Counted from the first letter of the stretch, positions 1-8,588 are shown. The stretch is 64,000 nucleotides of DNA from Bacteroidales bacterium (GCA_949419965.1 CASPAC010000005.1:1-64000), one strand, 5' to 3'. A program made the numbers and translations. The notes: generated from the letters alone by a model not told the origin.

Positions 1-590
1 GTAACCTTGCCCAAAATAGATGTTTCGCTTCGCTCAACATGACAATTATGGCAGGTTCTTTCTCTTTCTGATACGGAAGACCTTGCGCCCGGGGCCGGCT
101 CGCGCTAAAAGCGCGACCCCCGCAGCCGGCCCGGGCGAACGTTTTGCAAGAAAATGCGTTGTGAATAATTTCGGGCGCAGCCTGCGGGGTACGCCCGGCG
201 ACAGCCGGATGTTTGCGGGCCTCCGCCGGCCAAGGCTGCGGCCCGCACGGCTCAAACGAGCCGCACGATGTACCGGCAATCGCAGCAAACCATTGTTCGC
301 ATTCTCCGCCGCATTCCTCCGAGCGATTGCTCTTTGCACCTGCTGCGGGCGTCCGCAAACGTGAGACGGGCGTATTGTCGAGCGTCGGTACCGAGGGCGA
401 CGGTTGGTCTTCGTCGTCTTTCGGCGGTGCGTACCCTCACAATGCTGGTTATCTTCAGCTTGTCGCGAATCGCGTGTATCCGCAGAATAACGCCGGTCGG
501 TCGTACGCTCTTACCGTGCGCTGCGTCCAGCATCTGCTGCGGAGTTGCTTTTTTGTTCATGCCGGCTTCCGGGATGGATTTTTATAACGC
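1..590 (+). repeat. Composite repeat element E0 (partial, cut by window start)
   Basis: No credible complete gene lies here. The stretch shares pieces with the elements near 23.2, 28.1 and 36.5 kb, including a GC-rich hairpin-like phrase at about 214-250 that recurs near 28.8 kb. Its right end, 339-530, is an orphan FISUMP-like cassette read on the plus strand, listed separately. The far end that would hold the inward promoter lies outside the window. The element meets the 3' end of the phosphofructokinase gene tail-to-tail. Confidence 0.6.
339..530 (+). pseudogene. Orphan FISUMP-like C-terminal cassette A (64 codons)
   Basis: The frame runs from a Pro-Ala-Ala-Gly start, through a Val-Gly plus Trp-Ser-Ser-Ser core, to a Val-Arg-Cys-Val-Gln end. 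That is the pattern of the last ~63 residues of Fibrobacter succinogenes major paralogous (FISUMP) domains, which have a C-type-lectin-like fold. No upstream part of the domain, start codon or signal peptide is visible. The frame stays open to a stop near 587. It keeps the framework residues of cassettes B, C and D but differs at most positions between them. It is either a remnant or a silent donor segment. Confidence 0.55.
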
Positions 591-631
591 CCTGTCGGTT
601 GCGGTTTGTAGCTGCGTGGAGGAGGCGGAAC

Positions 632-668
632 GAAAAATCCCGGTTTCCAGCAACGCGGAAACCGGGAT
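632..668 (-). terminator. Rho-independent terminator of the phosphofructokinase gene
   Basis: A 12-bp perfect stem (637-648 with 657-668) has an 8-base loop and is followed on the minus strand by a T run. It lies 20 bases beyond the stop codon. Confidence 0.8.
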
Positions 669-687
669 CGGGTGTGAAACCGGGCGT

Positions 688-1923
688 TTATTCCCAGTTG
701 AGAATCTTGCGGAAATCGAACTCCTCCGGGTTGGCCACATACTTCTTGGCCGCTTCGTAGTCGGCCGGCGTGATGGCATTGAGGATGTTTTCGATTACAG
801 ACTTGAACTTGTCCGACGTGATGTCGACCAGACGGGGCGGAATCTTGCCCGTCGCGGGGTCCTGCAGATCCTTGAGGTAGAGGGGCGAGATGTTGCCTTC
901 CGAGTCGACGTAGACCATGCAGCCCGTCTTGCCCTCGGAAAAGAGCTTGTACACGCCGATACCCAGTTCCGAGCAGTAGGTCAGGTCGTAGGCGATCGGC
1001 GTCTGGCAGCGGATTTCGTAGCCCAGTTCCACGGGACGGCTCTTGACCTTGATGCCCAGTTCCTTCAGACGCTTCTCGATCATCTCGTTGAAGATGTGCG
1101 CCTTCGACACCTTGCCCAGCTCGGGGTGTCCGTGGTCGTCGTAGGTGAAGTGGATGCCGCTCTTGCGGATCTCTTCGTCGCTCAGTGCGTGGAACACGCC
1201 TTCCGAAATGACGGCGGCACCGTAGTCCATGCCCATGATCTTGCGCTTGATGATCGACGAGATGACCATGTTGACGATCTTCTCGACCGTGATCTCCGTC
1301 TTGTCGAACATCTCGGGGATAACGATCATCGGGTAGTGGCATGCTTCGCCGATGCCGAACGCCAGGTGACCGGCGCTGCGGCCCATGGCTGCCAGCACGA
1401 ACCAGTTGCCGCTCGTGCGGGCGTCGACGTAGACGGCACGGCCGATGACGGCGCCTTTGTCCTTGGCCGATTCGTAGCCGAACGTCGGCGTGCCCTTCGG
1501 CAGGGGCAGGTCGTTGTCGATGGTCTTCGGTACGTGGATGTTGGCGATGGGATATTGCTTGCTCTCCAGGAACTTGGCGATGCGGTTGGCCGTCGAGGCC
1601 GTGTCGTCGCCGCCCACCGTGACGAGCAGTTTGACGTTGTTTTCGGTGAAGAACCGGAGGTTGAAGTTGTTTTCGAAATCCGAATCCTTCGGTTTGAAGC
1701 GGCTCATCTGCAGGAACGAACCGCCCTGGTTGAAGATGCCGTCGGCCATGGGGTAGTCGATGTCCACGGTGCGGGGATCGGGGATGAAGAGACCCGTATA
1801 GCCTTCGTGCAGGCCGATTACGCGGTAGCCATGGTGCAGGAAGGTCTTGGCCACGCTGCCTACTACGGTGTTCATGCCGGGAGCAGGGCCGCCGCCGGTC
1901 AGAATAGCAATAGCTTCTTTCAT
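688..1923 (-). CDS. pfp: 6-phosphofructokinase, probably diphosphate-dependent
   Basis: Cytosolic glycolytic enzyme that phosphorylates fructose 6-phosphate to fructose 1,6-bisphosphate. The 411-residue product has the nucleotide/phosphate loop GGGPAPGMNT (residues 10-19), GGDD at 104-107 and the catalytic PKTIDND at 132-138. Active ATP-PFKs normally have GGDG at the second site. The Asp at the fourth position is the known marker of pyrophosphate use, so PPi is the likely donor and the reaction may be reversible. I chose the start at 1923 because the glycine loop follows within 10 residues; the upstream in-frame extension is low-complexity and crosses the promoter. A TATTTTTG box lies at 1961-1968. 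The gene is monocistronic with its own terminator. Confidence 0.9.
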   Translation of the reverse strand: MKEAIAILTGGGPAPGMNTVVGSVAKTFLHHGYRVIGLHEGYTGLFIPDPRTVDIDYPMADGIFNQGGSFLQMSRFKPKDSDFENNFNLRFFTENNVKLLVTVGGDDTASTANRIAKFLESKQYPIANIHVPKTIDNDLPLPKGTPTFGYESAKDKGAVIGRAVYVDARTSGNWFVLAAMGRSAGHLAFGIGEACHYPMIVIPEMFDKTEITVEKIVNMVISSIIKRKIMGMDYGAAVISEGVFHALSDEEIRKSGIHFTYDDHGHPELGKVSKAHIFNEMIEKRLKELGIKVKSRPVELGYEIRCQTPIAYDLTYCSELGIGVYKLFSEGKTGCMVYVDSEGNISPLYLKDLQDPATGKIPPRLVDITSDKFKSVIENILNAITPADYEAAKKYVANPEEFDFRKILNWE

Positions 1924-1960
1924 GATCGTATTGGGATATTGAGGTTTGTTTTTCGAAGGC

Positions 1961-1992
1961 CAAAAATACGTTTTTTTTTTCATTCCGGCAAG
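1961..1992 (-). promoter_or_regulatory. Bacteroidetes-type promoter of pfp
   Basis: Read on the minus strand: CTTG at 1992-1989, 20 bases, then TATTTTTG at 1968-1961. It lies 38 bases upstream of the chosen start codon. Confidence 0.6.
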
Positions 1993-2140
1993 AAAAATGC
2001 AGCTCGTGCAGGGGTTGAGGGCAGATTCCGGTTTGCCGGAGTTGCGATGCAGGGAGCGGCGGAGCGTTGCGCGGTGCAAAAAGAAAGAGAGACCTCCGCT
2101 GGGGAGACCTCTCCGATGGGTAAGCGTGTTACTTTATCGT

Positions 2141-2341
2141 TTACTCAACGACCGTCACGTTTACGGCCTGTTCGCCTTTGGCGCCGTTGCCGACTTCGAA
2201 TTCGACCTGCTGGCCCTCGTTGAGCGACTTGAAACCATCCGACATGATGCCCGAGAAATGAACGAAAATCTCCTTGCCGTTCTCTCCCGTAATGAATCCG
2301 TAGCCTTTTTTGCTATCGAACCATTTGACCTGACCTTTCAT
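2141..2341 (-). CDS. Cold-shock domain protein
   Basis: A 66-residue single CSD protein, the usual length for CspA-type RNA chaperones that bind single-stranded RNA/DNA and melt secondary structure. RNP1 is seen as KKGYGFIT (residues 11-18) and RNP2 as EIFVHFS (24-30). Trp7 and Phe8 complete the nucleic-acid face. The start at 2341 is fixed by the family's N-terminus (MKGQVKWF); the upstream in-frame extension is not conserved. The gene stands alone on the minus strand with a promoter-like pair at 2373-2403. Which Csp paralogue it is cannot be told from the sequence. Confidence 0.93.
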   Translation of the reverse strand: MKGQVKWFDSKKGYGFITGENGKEIFVHFSGIMSDGFKSLNEGQQVEFEVGNGAKGEQAVNVTVVE

Positions 2342-2372
2342 AAAAAAGCGTTTAAATGTTAATTGTGTTCGG

Positions 2373-2403
2373 CAAAGTAACATAAAAAACGTTGGTTTTC
2401 AAA
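2373..2403 (-). promoter_or_regulatory. Promoter of the cold-shock gene
   Basis: On the minus strand TTTG (2403-2400) is followed after 19 bases by TTACTTTG (2380-2373), one mismatch from the TAnnTTTG box. Confidence 0.5.
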
Positions 2404-2496
2404 ACTTATCGGGCTGTTTTTTCGCTTTTGCGGGATTTTTTTGTATCCGGCTGTGCCGAAAATACTCCGTCACAGCATAATCGAACCTCCGGTTTG

Positions 2497-2745
2497 CTTC
2501 TGCGCCCGACTTTTCGTATCTCTGACTTCGTCTTAGATACTTCCGCTCGGCAAAATGCAAGCGAGCTTGCTTTTGGCCTCGCTTATTCGTATCTCTGACT
2601 TCGTCTTAGCTACTCCGCCTTAACAAAATCCAAACTATGTTTGGTTTTGTATTCGGCTTATTCGTACTTTGGCTTCGCCCAAGATACTTCCGCTCGGCAA
2701 AATGCAAGCGAGCTTGCTTTTGCCCTCGCTTATTCGTATCTTTGT
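2497..2745 (-). repeat. Tandem bulged-hairpin repeat units with promoter boxes
   Basis: Two near-identical hairpin units (about 2532-2597 and 2676-2744) and degenerate neighbours fill the gap between the cold-shock gene and the lipoprotein gene. Each has the stem GCAAAATGCAAGC/GCTTGCTTTTGC with one bulged base. Each ends on the plus strand in a TATCT-type box: TATCTCTG in the upstream copy, TATCTTTG in the downstream copy. The downstream unit is closely similar to an inverted copy at about 48172-48265, upstream of tatD. Confidence 0.75.
2713..2744 (+). promoter_or_regulatory. Promoter carried by the repeat, for the lipoprotein/rSAM pair
   Basis: CTTG (2713-2716), 20 bases, then TATCTTTG (2737-2744). 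Both boxes lie inside the hairpin repeat, the first in its stem. The start codon of the lipoprotein gene follows 29 bases later. Confidence 0.65.
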
Positions 2746-2773
2746 ACGCATATTCGTTTCCATTCAAGGTGGT

Positions 2774-3046
2774 ATGAACAGAAAAATCAAATTCGCACTG
2801 GCGGCCCTGCTGGGTTTCTCGGCCGCCTGTTCGTCGGTGAAGCACTCTTCGGCCGGAAAGGACCGGACGCAGGAGCGCGTCGGAGCCGAAGCGCAGCCCG
2901 ATTCGTTGGAGCGCCGCATCATGGTGATGTACGGCGTGCCTTCTCCGGAGCGGCGGCAGCCCGTCGCATCCGAGGGCGTGCCTATGTCCGGCCCCGCCGC
3001 CGATTCGTCCGATACCCCGACGGAGACCGCTCCCAACGCTGAATAG
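2774..3046 (+). CDS. Small putative lipoprotein of an rSAM/lipoprotein pair
   Basis: A 90-residue protein with a positively charged, hydrophobic leader and a lipobox ending at Cys19 (FSAAC), so it should be exported and lipidated. The mature part is short, polar and rich in Pro, Ser, Glu and Asp, with no recognisable fold. It lies two bases upstream of a radical-SAM/SPASM gene, so the two are surely cotranscribed. I recall a TIGRFAM-type pairing in Bacteroidetes of a small lipoprotein with such an enzyme, where the lipoprotein is the presumed substrate or partner; the product is unknown. The start at 2774 is chosen because it begins the signal peptide and follows the promoter; an upstream in-frame ATG would start inside the repeat. 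Confidence 0.75.
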   Translation: MNRKIKFALAALLGFSAACSSVKHSSAGKDRTQERVGAEAQPDSLERRIMVMYGVPSPERRQPVASEGVPMSGPAADSSDTPTETAPNAE

Positions 3047-3048
3047 CC

Positions 3049-4122
3049 ATGGCGGGGCGCAGGTTGGGGCTCCGCAAGCGGCTGGCGCTCGACATCTTTT
3101 CCGATCTCTATCGGGCTACGGTCGCCGAGCACCGGCTCGATACGCTCTTCTGGGAGTGTACGTTGCGGTGCAACTTGTCGTGCCGGCATTGCGGCAGCGA
3201 CTGCCGCGTCGATCCGGGTGTTCCGGACATGCCGCTCGAAGATTTTCTCCGCGTGCTCGACGAGGAAGTCACGCCCCATGTCGATCCGGCGTCGGTCCTT
3301 GTCATCTTTTCGGGCGGCGAGGTACTCGTGCGCGAGGACCTGGAGCTTGCCGGGCGCGAGGTTTCCCGACGCGGTTATCCGTGGGGCATGGTCACCAACG
3401 GCTTCGCCTTGACCGAGCGCCGGCTGCGGGGACTCGTCGACGCCGGGCTGCGCAGCGTTTCGGTAAGTCTCGACGGCTTCGAGCGCGAGCACAACCATAT
3501 CCGTTGCAATCCGTTGAGCTACGGTCGTGCGCTCGATGCCCTGCGCTTGATCGTCCGCGAGCCGGGGCTGGCTTACGACGTGGTCACCTGCGTCACGGGA
3601 GCTTCAGTGCCCCTCCTGCCCGAGTTCCGCGATATGCTGATTGCCGAGGGGGTGCGTTCGTGGCGCCTGTTTTCGATCTTTCCCGTGGGCCGGGCCAAGG
3701 AGGACCCGACCTTGCGCATGACCGACGCGCAGTTCCGCCAAATGCTGGAGTTCATCCGCACGACCCGGGAGGAGGGGCGCATCGATGCAAGTTATGCGTG
3801 CGAGGGGTTTCTGGGCGGTTACGAAGCCGAGGTCCGCGACCAGTTCTACCAGTGTGCGGCCGGGGTGTCGGTCGCTTCCATCCGGGTCGACGGTTCCATT
3901 TCGGGGTGTACTTCCGTGCGGGCCGATTTCCACCAGGGCAATATCTACCGCGACCGTTTCTGGGAGGTCTGGCAGAACCGCTTCGAACCGTTCCGCAACC
4001 GCGAATGGGCCCGCCGCGGGGAGTGCGCCGATTGCAGGATGTTCCGCTACTGCCTCGGCGGCGGCATGCACCTGCACGACGACAACGGCGATCTGCTCTA
4101 TTGCCATTACAAGCGTTTGTAG
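3049..4122 (+). CDS. Radical SAM/SPASM enzyme (rSAM/lipoprotein system type)
   Basis: A 357-residue enzyme. The radical-SAM cluster motif CX3CX2C is at Cys41, Cys45 and Cys48, with GGE at 89-91 for SAM binding. The C-terminal SPASM-like region has cysteines at 269, 287, 326, 329, 335 and 352, enough for auxiliary 4Fe-4S clusters. Such enzymes use 5'-deoxyadenosyl radicals to modify peptides. The gene follows the small lipoprotein gene by two bases, and nothing else peptide-modifying (protease, transporter) is nearby, which suggests that the lipoprotein or an unlinked peptide is the substrate. There is an extra Cys at 37. Family assignment is confident; substrate and chemistry are not known. 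Confidence 0.85.
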   Translation: MAGRRLGLRKRLALDIFSDLYRATVAEHRLDTLFWECTLRCNLSCRHCGSDCRVDPGVPDMPLEDFLRVLDEEVTPHVDPASVLVIFSGGEVLVREDLELAGREVSRRGYPWGMVTNGFALTERRLRGLVDAGLRSVSVSLDGFEREHNHIRCNPLSYGRALDALRLIVREPGLAYDVVTCVTGASVPLLPEFRDMLIAEGVRSWRLFSIFPVGRAKEDPTLRMTDAQFRQMLEFIRTTREEGRIDASYACEGFLGGYEAEVRDQFYQCAAGVSVASIRVDGSISGCTSVRADFHQGNIYRDRFWEVWQNRFEPFRNREWARRGECADCRMFRYCLGGGMHLHDDNGDLLYCHYKRL

Positions 4123-4153
4123 TCGGGTTATCCGATAATTTTTCGGGAATAAT

Positions 4154-4183
4154 TTTGCGATTTCGGTTTTTCGGTGTATCTTT
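4154..4183 (+). promoter_or_regulatory. Promoter of tRNA-Pro(CGG)
   Basis: TTTG (4154-4157), 18 bases, then TATCTTTG (4176-4183), 31 bases before the tRNA 5' end. Confidence 0.6.
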
Positions 4184-4214
4184 GTGCGCTCTTACAAGGA
4201 TAGGAGCCTTTGTT

Positions 4215-4289
4215 CGGGGTGTAGCGCAGTCCGGTTAGCGCGCCAGCTTCGGGAGTTGGAGGTCGCTGGTTCGAATCCAGTCTCCCCGA
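4215..4289 (+). tRNA. tRNA-Pro (anticodon CGG)
   Basis: It folds as a cloverleaf with anticodon loop TTCGGGA, giving anticodon CGG for codon CCG. The D arm (GCGC/GCGC), anticodon stem (CCAGC/GTTGG, one G-T pair) and T arm with TTCGAAT are all present. CCA is not encoded. The acceptor stem has an apparent T6-T67 mismatch, also seen in the tRNA-Pro(TGG) at 14.2 kb. Confidence 0.95.
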
Positions 4290-4294
4290 CAAGT

Positions 4295-4329
4295 AAACGG
4301 CAGAACTTTCAAGGTTCTGTCGTTTTTTT
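4295..4329 (+). terminator. Terminator of tRNA-Pro(CGG)
   Basis: A 12-bp stem (4295-4306 with 4314-4325, one G-T pair) runs into a T run. Confidence 0.85.
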
Positions 4330-4689
4330 GTTTGGAAACCTATCCGCATTTTGTCGGGAGCCTTTCGTGAAGGAGTCTCCGGCGGTTTCGTCGATAAATA
4401 ATCGGCGCTTCACTTCTGCCAGCCATCACCGACAAGAGTACAAGACAAGCCGTATAAGATAAGCATATTGGGCGATCCAATAATAGAAACAGCCAACGGT
4501 CTGGCGGTGAAATTCTTGCAAGAAAGCGAATGTCGTGTCGCTGGTGTATCTATCTGAAATACACAATGATATGTTGGCGTTGCGTCTTTGAATAAGCGTA
4601 TTTTGGTCCATATTTATCCCGTCCGGTCGCCGGCGCTTTCTTGCGCATGATAATTCTTGTTCTTTTGCCGAATATTTTTTGCCCGTTTT
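4330..4689 (+). other. Gene-free stretch
   Basis: Between the tRNA terminator and the pilus promoter I see no plausible coding sequence, repeat or stable hairpin. The open frames are short and atypical in composition. Confidence 0.5.
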
Positions 4690-4721
4690 CTTGATTGCTC
4701 GCTTGGATTTTTCTATTTTTG
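4690..4721 (+). promoter_or_regulatory. Promoter of the pilus operon
   Basis: CTTG (4690-4693), 20 bases, TATTTTTG (4714-4721). It is 82 bases upstream of the first gene. No inverted repeats suggesting an invertible promoter are visible around it. Confidence 0.55.
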
Positions 4722-4803
4722 CGGCCGTAATCACCTATCCAGCAGGGAGATGACCGCCTCTCGCGATGAGAGGATAGCTTTGATTATTAAAGTAATAGGG
4801 ATC

Positions 4804-5388
4804 ATGAAACGTTTATTCTTGTTGTTGGCGCTTGCCGTAACAGGAGTTTCACAGGAACTTTGGGCGCAGAAGGCGGCAATGAAGACCAACTTGCTTTCCG
4901 ACGCTTTCTTGAATGTCAATTTCGGGGTGGAGGTAGGTCTCGCTCCCAAATGGACACTTGATCTTAGGGGCGATGTCAATGCCTGGGCGCTGTCGGACGA
5001 CAGGCGGTGGAAGCATTGGGCGACGCAGCCCGAAGCCCGATACTGGTTCTGCGACCGTTTTTCCGGACATTTCATCGGCGTGCACACGCATGGAGGACAG
5101 TATAACATCGGAGGATTCGACGGTCGGATCAGCTTCCTGGGCACCGATGCGCGCAAACTGAAGGACGTCCGCTACCAAGGCTGGTTCATCGGTGCGGGAG
5201 CAGCCTACGGCTACGGATGGATCCTGGGCCGCTACTGGAACCTGGAAATGGAGATCGGTTTCGGTTATTCCTACACCCGCTACGACATGTTCCGGTGTCC
5301 CGGATGCGGCAAGAAGGTCGAAACGAACAAACCGCATCACTACGTGGGCTTCACCAAAGCGGCCGTCAATCTGGTTTACGTGTTTTAA
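4804..5388 (+). CDS. DUF3575 family protein of the pilus operon
   Basis: A 194-residue exported protein: signal peptide ending near the Ala-Gln at 21-22, then alternating aromatic/polar segments ending in a Tyr-Val-Phe terminus typical of outer-membrane beta proteins. I recognise it as DUF3575, a family regularly found first in Bacteroidales FimA/Mfa pilus loci; its exact task in assembly is not established. A CPGC cysteine pair lies near residue 167. The start at 4804 is where the signal peptide begins; the longer frame crosses the promoter. It is followed after 12 bases by the DUF3868 gene. Confidence 0.75.
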   Translation: MKRLFLLLALAVTGVSQELWAQKAAMKTNLLSDAFLNVNFGVEVGLAPKWTLDLRGDVNAWALSDDRRWKHWATQPEARYWFCDRFSGHFIGVHTHGGQYNIGGFDGRISFLGTDARKLKDVRYQGWFIGAGAAYGYGWILGRYWNLEMEIGFGYSYTRYDMFRCPGCGKKVETNKPHHYVGFTKAAVNLVYVF

Positions 5389-5400
5389 AGTGCGAAGGTG

Positions 5401-6837
5401 ATGAAAAGGACGCTATTCTTGCTGGCGATTCTGCTGGGACTGGGAACCATGCCGGAAGCGGCGGCGCAGGAGGTGAAGAACATAGCTCCCGGTGTTTCGG
5501 TCAGCCATTTCCGCATGAGCCGGCACGGAAAATATCTCGCCGTGGAGATGCAGGTGGACCTGACGCAGCTCGTTGTCTCCTCCAACCGGGCCGTTCTGCT
5601 CACGCCCCGTCTGATCAAGGGGCCCGATTCGATCGACTTGCCGTCGATCGGCGTATACGGTCGCAGGCGGTATTACTATTACTTGAGAAACGGTATGGGG
5701 AGCGATGCCCCCGCAAAAAACGAAACCGTCTACAAGGCTTCGAAAAAGCCAGACAATACAGATTATCACAGCCTTATCAACTACCAGGAGTGGATGGACG
5801 GGGCCACGCTCAAGTTCCTGCGCAGCGACCGGGGCTGCTGCCGGGATGTGCTGCTGAAGTTCGAAGGCCGGCTCGGGCGCTACACCGAAGATTTCTTCCC
5901 GCAGCTGGTGTTCGTGCGCCCCGAAGCCGAAGTCACGAAAACCCGTTCGCTGTCGGGCGCGGCCTACATCGATTTTCCGGTAGACCAGACCGTGATTTAT
6001 TCGGGTTATCGCCGCAATACGGAGGAGCTCGGCAAGATCAGAGCCACCATCGATTCCGTGCGGTTCGACAAGGACATTTCCATCGTGTCGGTGTGGCTCA
6101 AGGGGTATGCTTCGCCCGAAAGCCCCTATTGGCACAACCGCGACCTGGCGATCGGGCGCACCCAGGCGCTCAAAAGGTACATACGGGGTTTGTATCATTT
6201 TGCCGACAACATCATTAACACCGAATACGAGCCGGAGGACTGGGACGGCTTGCGCCGTTATGTGGAGCAGTCCGAAATCGGCCGTCGCAAGGAGATCCTC
6301 AGGATAATAGACAGCCGGATGGACCCCGACGTCAAGGAGAGGAAAATCATGCAGACCTATCCCAAGGAATACCGTCATCTGAAGTGGCATTGCTATCCGG
6401 CGCTGCGCCGCACGGAATATCGTGTCGACTACTATGTCCGCAGCTACAGCGACGTGGAAGTTATCAAACGGATCTTTGCGGAACAGCCGCAGAAGTTGAG
6501 CCTTGAGGAGCTCTACCTCGTGGCGAGCGAGTGCGAGCCCGGCACCAAGGAGTTTACCGAGGTGTTCGAGACGGCGGTGCGCCTGTTTCCCCATGACCGG
6601 ATCGCCAATCTGAACGCCGCGAATGCCGCCATGCGCGTCGGCGATCTGGCCGCCGCACGCGAGTATCTCGACAAGGCGGGAGCTTCGGCCGAAGCGACCT
6701 ATGCCCGCGGCGCGCTCGCCATACGCGAGGAAGATTACGAGACGGCGGTGACCTATCTGAGGAAAGCCGAGCGGATGGGGCTCGAAGAAGCCGCCCTGAC
6801 GCTCGAGGAGCTGTCGATGAGAGGAATGTACGAATAG
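5401..6837 (+). CDS. DUF3868/OmpA-like protein of the pilus operon
   Basis: A 478-residue exported protein with a signal peptide (cleavage near the Ala-Gln at residue 23), an N-terminal DUF3868-like beta domain, a central segment resembling an OmpA C-terminal domain (GYASPESPYWHNRDLAIGRT, about residues 237-256) and a C-terminal helical repeat region like TPRs (about 370-475). The family accompanies Mfa/FimA genes. The OmpA-like part suggests peptidoglycan or periplasmic anchoring. A GTG lies immediately upstream of the ATG at 5401; the ATG is preferred. Role in pilus assembly or its control is inferred from context only. Confidence 0.7.
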   Translation: MKRTLFLLAILLGLGTMPEAAAQEVKNIAPGVSVSHFRMSRHGKYLAVEMQVDLTQLVVSSNRAVLLTPRLIKGPDSIDLPSIGVYGRRRYYYYLRNGMGSDAPAKNETVYKASKKPDNTDYHSLINYQEWMDGATLKFLRSDRGCCRDVLLKFEGRLGRYTEDFFPQLVFVRPEAEVTKTRSLSGAAYIDFPVDQTVIYSGYRRNTEELGKIRATIDSVRFDKDISIVSVWLKGYASPESPYWHNRDLAIGRTQALKRYIRGLYHFADNIINTEYEPEDWDGLRRYVEQSEIGRRKEILRIIDSRMDPDVKERKIMQTYPKEYRHLKWHCYPALRRTEYRVDYYVRSYSDVEVIKRIFAEQPQKLSLEELYLVASECEPGTKEFTEVFETAVRLFPHDRIANLNAANAAMRVGDLAAAREYLDKAGASAEATYARGALAIREEDYETAVTYLRKAERMGLEEAALTLEELSMRGMYE

Positions 6838-6854
6838 TCGAACGGATTTTTTTC

Positions 6855-8588
6855 ATGAACAGGAAGGCAATGAAATCATCGGGTTTGTTTGGGAGTTTGT
6901 TCGGAATGGCGGCCTTCTGCGCTTGTTCCGAGACCGGGATGCCGGATGCGAACGGCTCCGGAAGCATGGAGAGCGGCCGTTTTCTGGCTGTCGAGGTTGC
7001 GAATCCGGCTTCGACAAGAACTTCGGACAATGATTACGAAATCGGCTCGGACAACGAGAGCAAGGTTCATTCGTTGCGGTTCTATTTCTTCAACAAGGCC
7101 GGAGAGGCAGTCTCCGTAAGCGCCAACGGCAGTACGAACTACGTGGATTGCCCGCAGATCGAACCGGAAGCCGGCGGAGATGGGGCCAACGTGGAGAAGA
7201 AGTTGCAGGCGGTCATTCTCGTCAATACGCAGAACGGCGGTACGGCCAATGTCAACAGCATGGTCGCCGTGGCCAATTACGAAATCGCGAATCTCGGCGG
7301 CATCTCCTTGTCCCTTGCGGAGCTCGGCCGGAAGATCGGCGACTACGGTTTGCCGCGGAAAGACGACGGGACGACCCCGCGCTTTCTGATGACGAGTTCT
7401 TCGTATGCGGGTGCCGCCGGGCCCGTCGTCGCGACTGAAATAAAGGCGGCCAGTCTGTGCGAGACGGAGGAGAAGGCCAAGGAGAATCCCGTGGTCGTCT
7501 ATGTCGAACGCGTCGTCGCAAAAACAAGATTGCGGACCGCCTGGACCGGGGGCACCGCCACCCGGGAAGGGGTGACGTACAATGGCAAAACCTACACGGC
7601 TACAGCGCTGAAGGACAACGATGGCAAGGATATTCGGTTCGGCGGGAAGCAGCTATACGCGATCTTCACCGCCTGGGATGTCACCGGCACGATCGACAAA
7701 TCGCATCTTTTCAAGAAGGTGAACACCACGGCCGCCTGGAACCTGGGCTGGATATGGAACAATGCTGCCTTTTCCCGTTCCTATTGGGCGATGAATCCCG
7801 ACAAGACGACGCTCGGATACATCAGGTATAACGACATCGGGCGCGAGGTCGGGACGGCCGATTTTGCATATTGTCTGGAGAATGCGGCGGACAATTTCAA
7901 CGACGGCACGAAAAGCGGTTACGACCCCGCCACGCAGACCGGCAACCGCACCCAGGCGATCATTGCGGCCGTTCTGGTGACCGTCGACGGCAGCGATCGG
8001 GCAACTCCCGTCAGCCTGGCCAGATGGGCCGGCGGCGACTATACGGAGGAGGGCGCCAAGACCGCCATGCTGAATACCGTATCCACGCAGCTCTACGTGA
8101 AGGAGGGCGGCAGCTTCGTTTCGATCAAGCCGGCGCACGTGCGATTCGTAACGGCCACGGCTGCAGGCATGGCCGACGACAAGTCGGAAGAGAGCCCCAG
8201 ATACATGAGCCATCTGCAGCTGACGGAGGCCGCCCGGAGCATCCAGTTCTATTCGGATGCTTCGGATGCCGCGACGCTGACGAGCGCCCAGGTGAACGAC
8301 AGTCTCAAGGGCATACCCGGAGCCAAGGTCTGGAAGACGGGCTTGACTTATTATTATACCGACCTCAGGCATTTGGGTCCGGAGGCGTCCAAGGGGCTTT
8401 ACGGCGTGGTGCGCAATCATATCTACGACGTGAAGATCAATACCATCGCCGGTTTGGGCACCCCGGTCTATGATCCCGACGAGGTGATCGTTCCGCAGAA
8501 GCCGGGCAAGGATGAAACCTATGTCGCCGCTAAGATCAACATCCTTGCCTGGAGGGTGGTCGGCAACGACACCGATCTGGCATGGTGA
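6855..8588 (+). CDS. Fimbrillin, probable major type V pilus subunit
   Basis: A 577-residue lipoprotein precursor with a lipobox Cys at about residue 24. Arg55 (STR followed by TSDN) is a plausible site for the Arg-specific cleavage that frees an N-terminal strand groove in FimA/Mfa1 proteins. The C-terminus ends in a hydrophobic strand with WRVVGNDTDL, typical of the donor strand of Bacteroidales fimbrillins. It is larger than many FimA proteins but within the Mfa-like range. It is third in the operon. Its position before an anchor-like gene suggests the shaft subunit. A second ATG at 6870 is also possible. Confidence 0.75.
   Translation: MNRKAMKSSGLFGSLFGMAAFCACSETGMPDANGSGSMESGRFLAVEVANPASTRTSDNDYEIGSDNESKVHSLRFYFFNKAGEAVSVSANGSTNYVDCPQIEPEAGGDGANVEKKLQAVILVNTQNGGTANVNSMVAVANYEIANLGGISLSLAELGRKIGDYGLPRKDDGTTPRFLMTSSSYAGAAGPVVATEIKAASLCETEEKAKENPVVVYVERVVAKTRLRTAWTGGTATREGVTYNGKTYTATALKDNDGKDIRFGGKQLYAIFTAWDVTGTIDKSHLFKKVNTTAAWNLGWIWNNAAFSRSYWAMNPDKTTLGYIRYNDIGREVGTADFAYCLENAADNFNDGTKSGYDPATQTGNRTQAIIAAVLVTVDGSDRATPVSLARWAGGDYTEEGAKTAMLNTVSTQLYVKEGGSFVSIKPAHVRFVTATAAGMADDKSEESPRYMSHLQLTEAARSIQFYSDASDAATLTSAQVNDSLKGIPGAKVWKTGLTYYYTDLRHLGPEASKGLYGVVRNHIYDVKINTIAGLGTPVYDPDEVIVPQKPGKDETYVAAKINILAWRVVGNDTDLAW

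Noticed and set aside
268..2223. Plus-strand frame of 651 codons over the phosphofructokinase gene
   Set aside because: It is the antisense shadow of a well-conserved gene and has no family likeness.
4690..4803. Invertible promoter for the pilus operon
   Set aside because: No flanking inverted repeats and no site-specific recombinase gene nearby.
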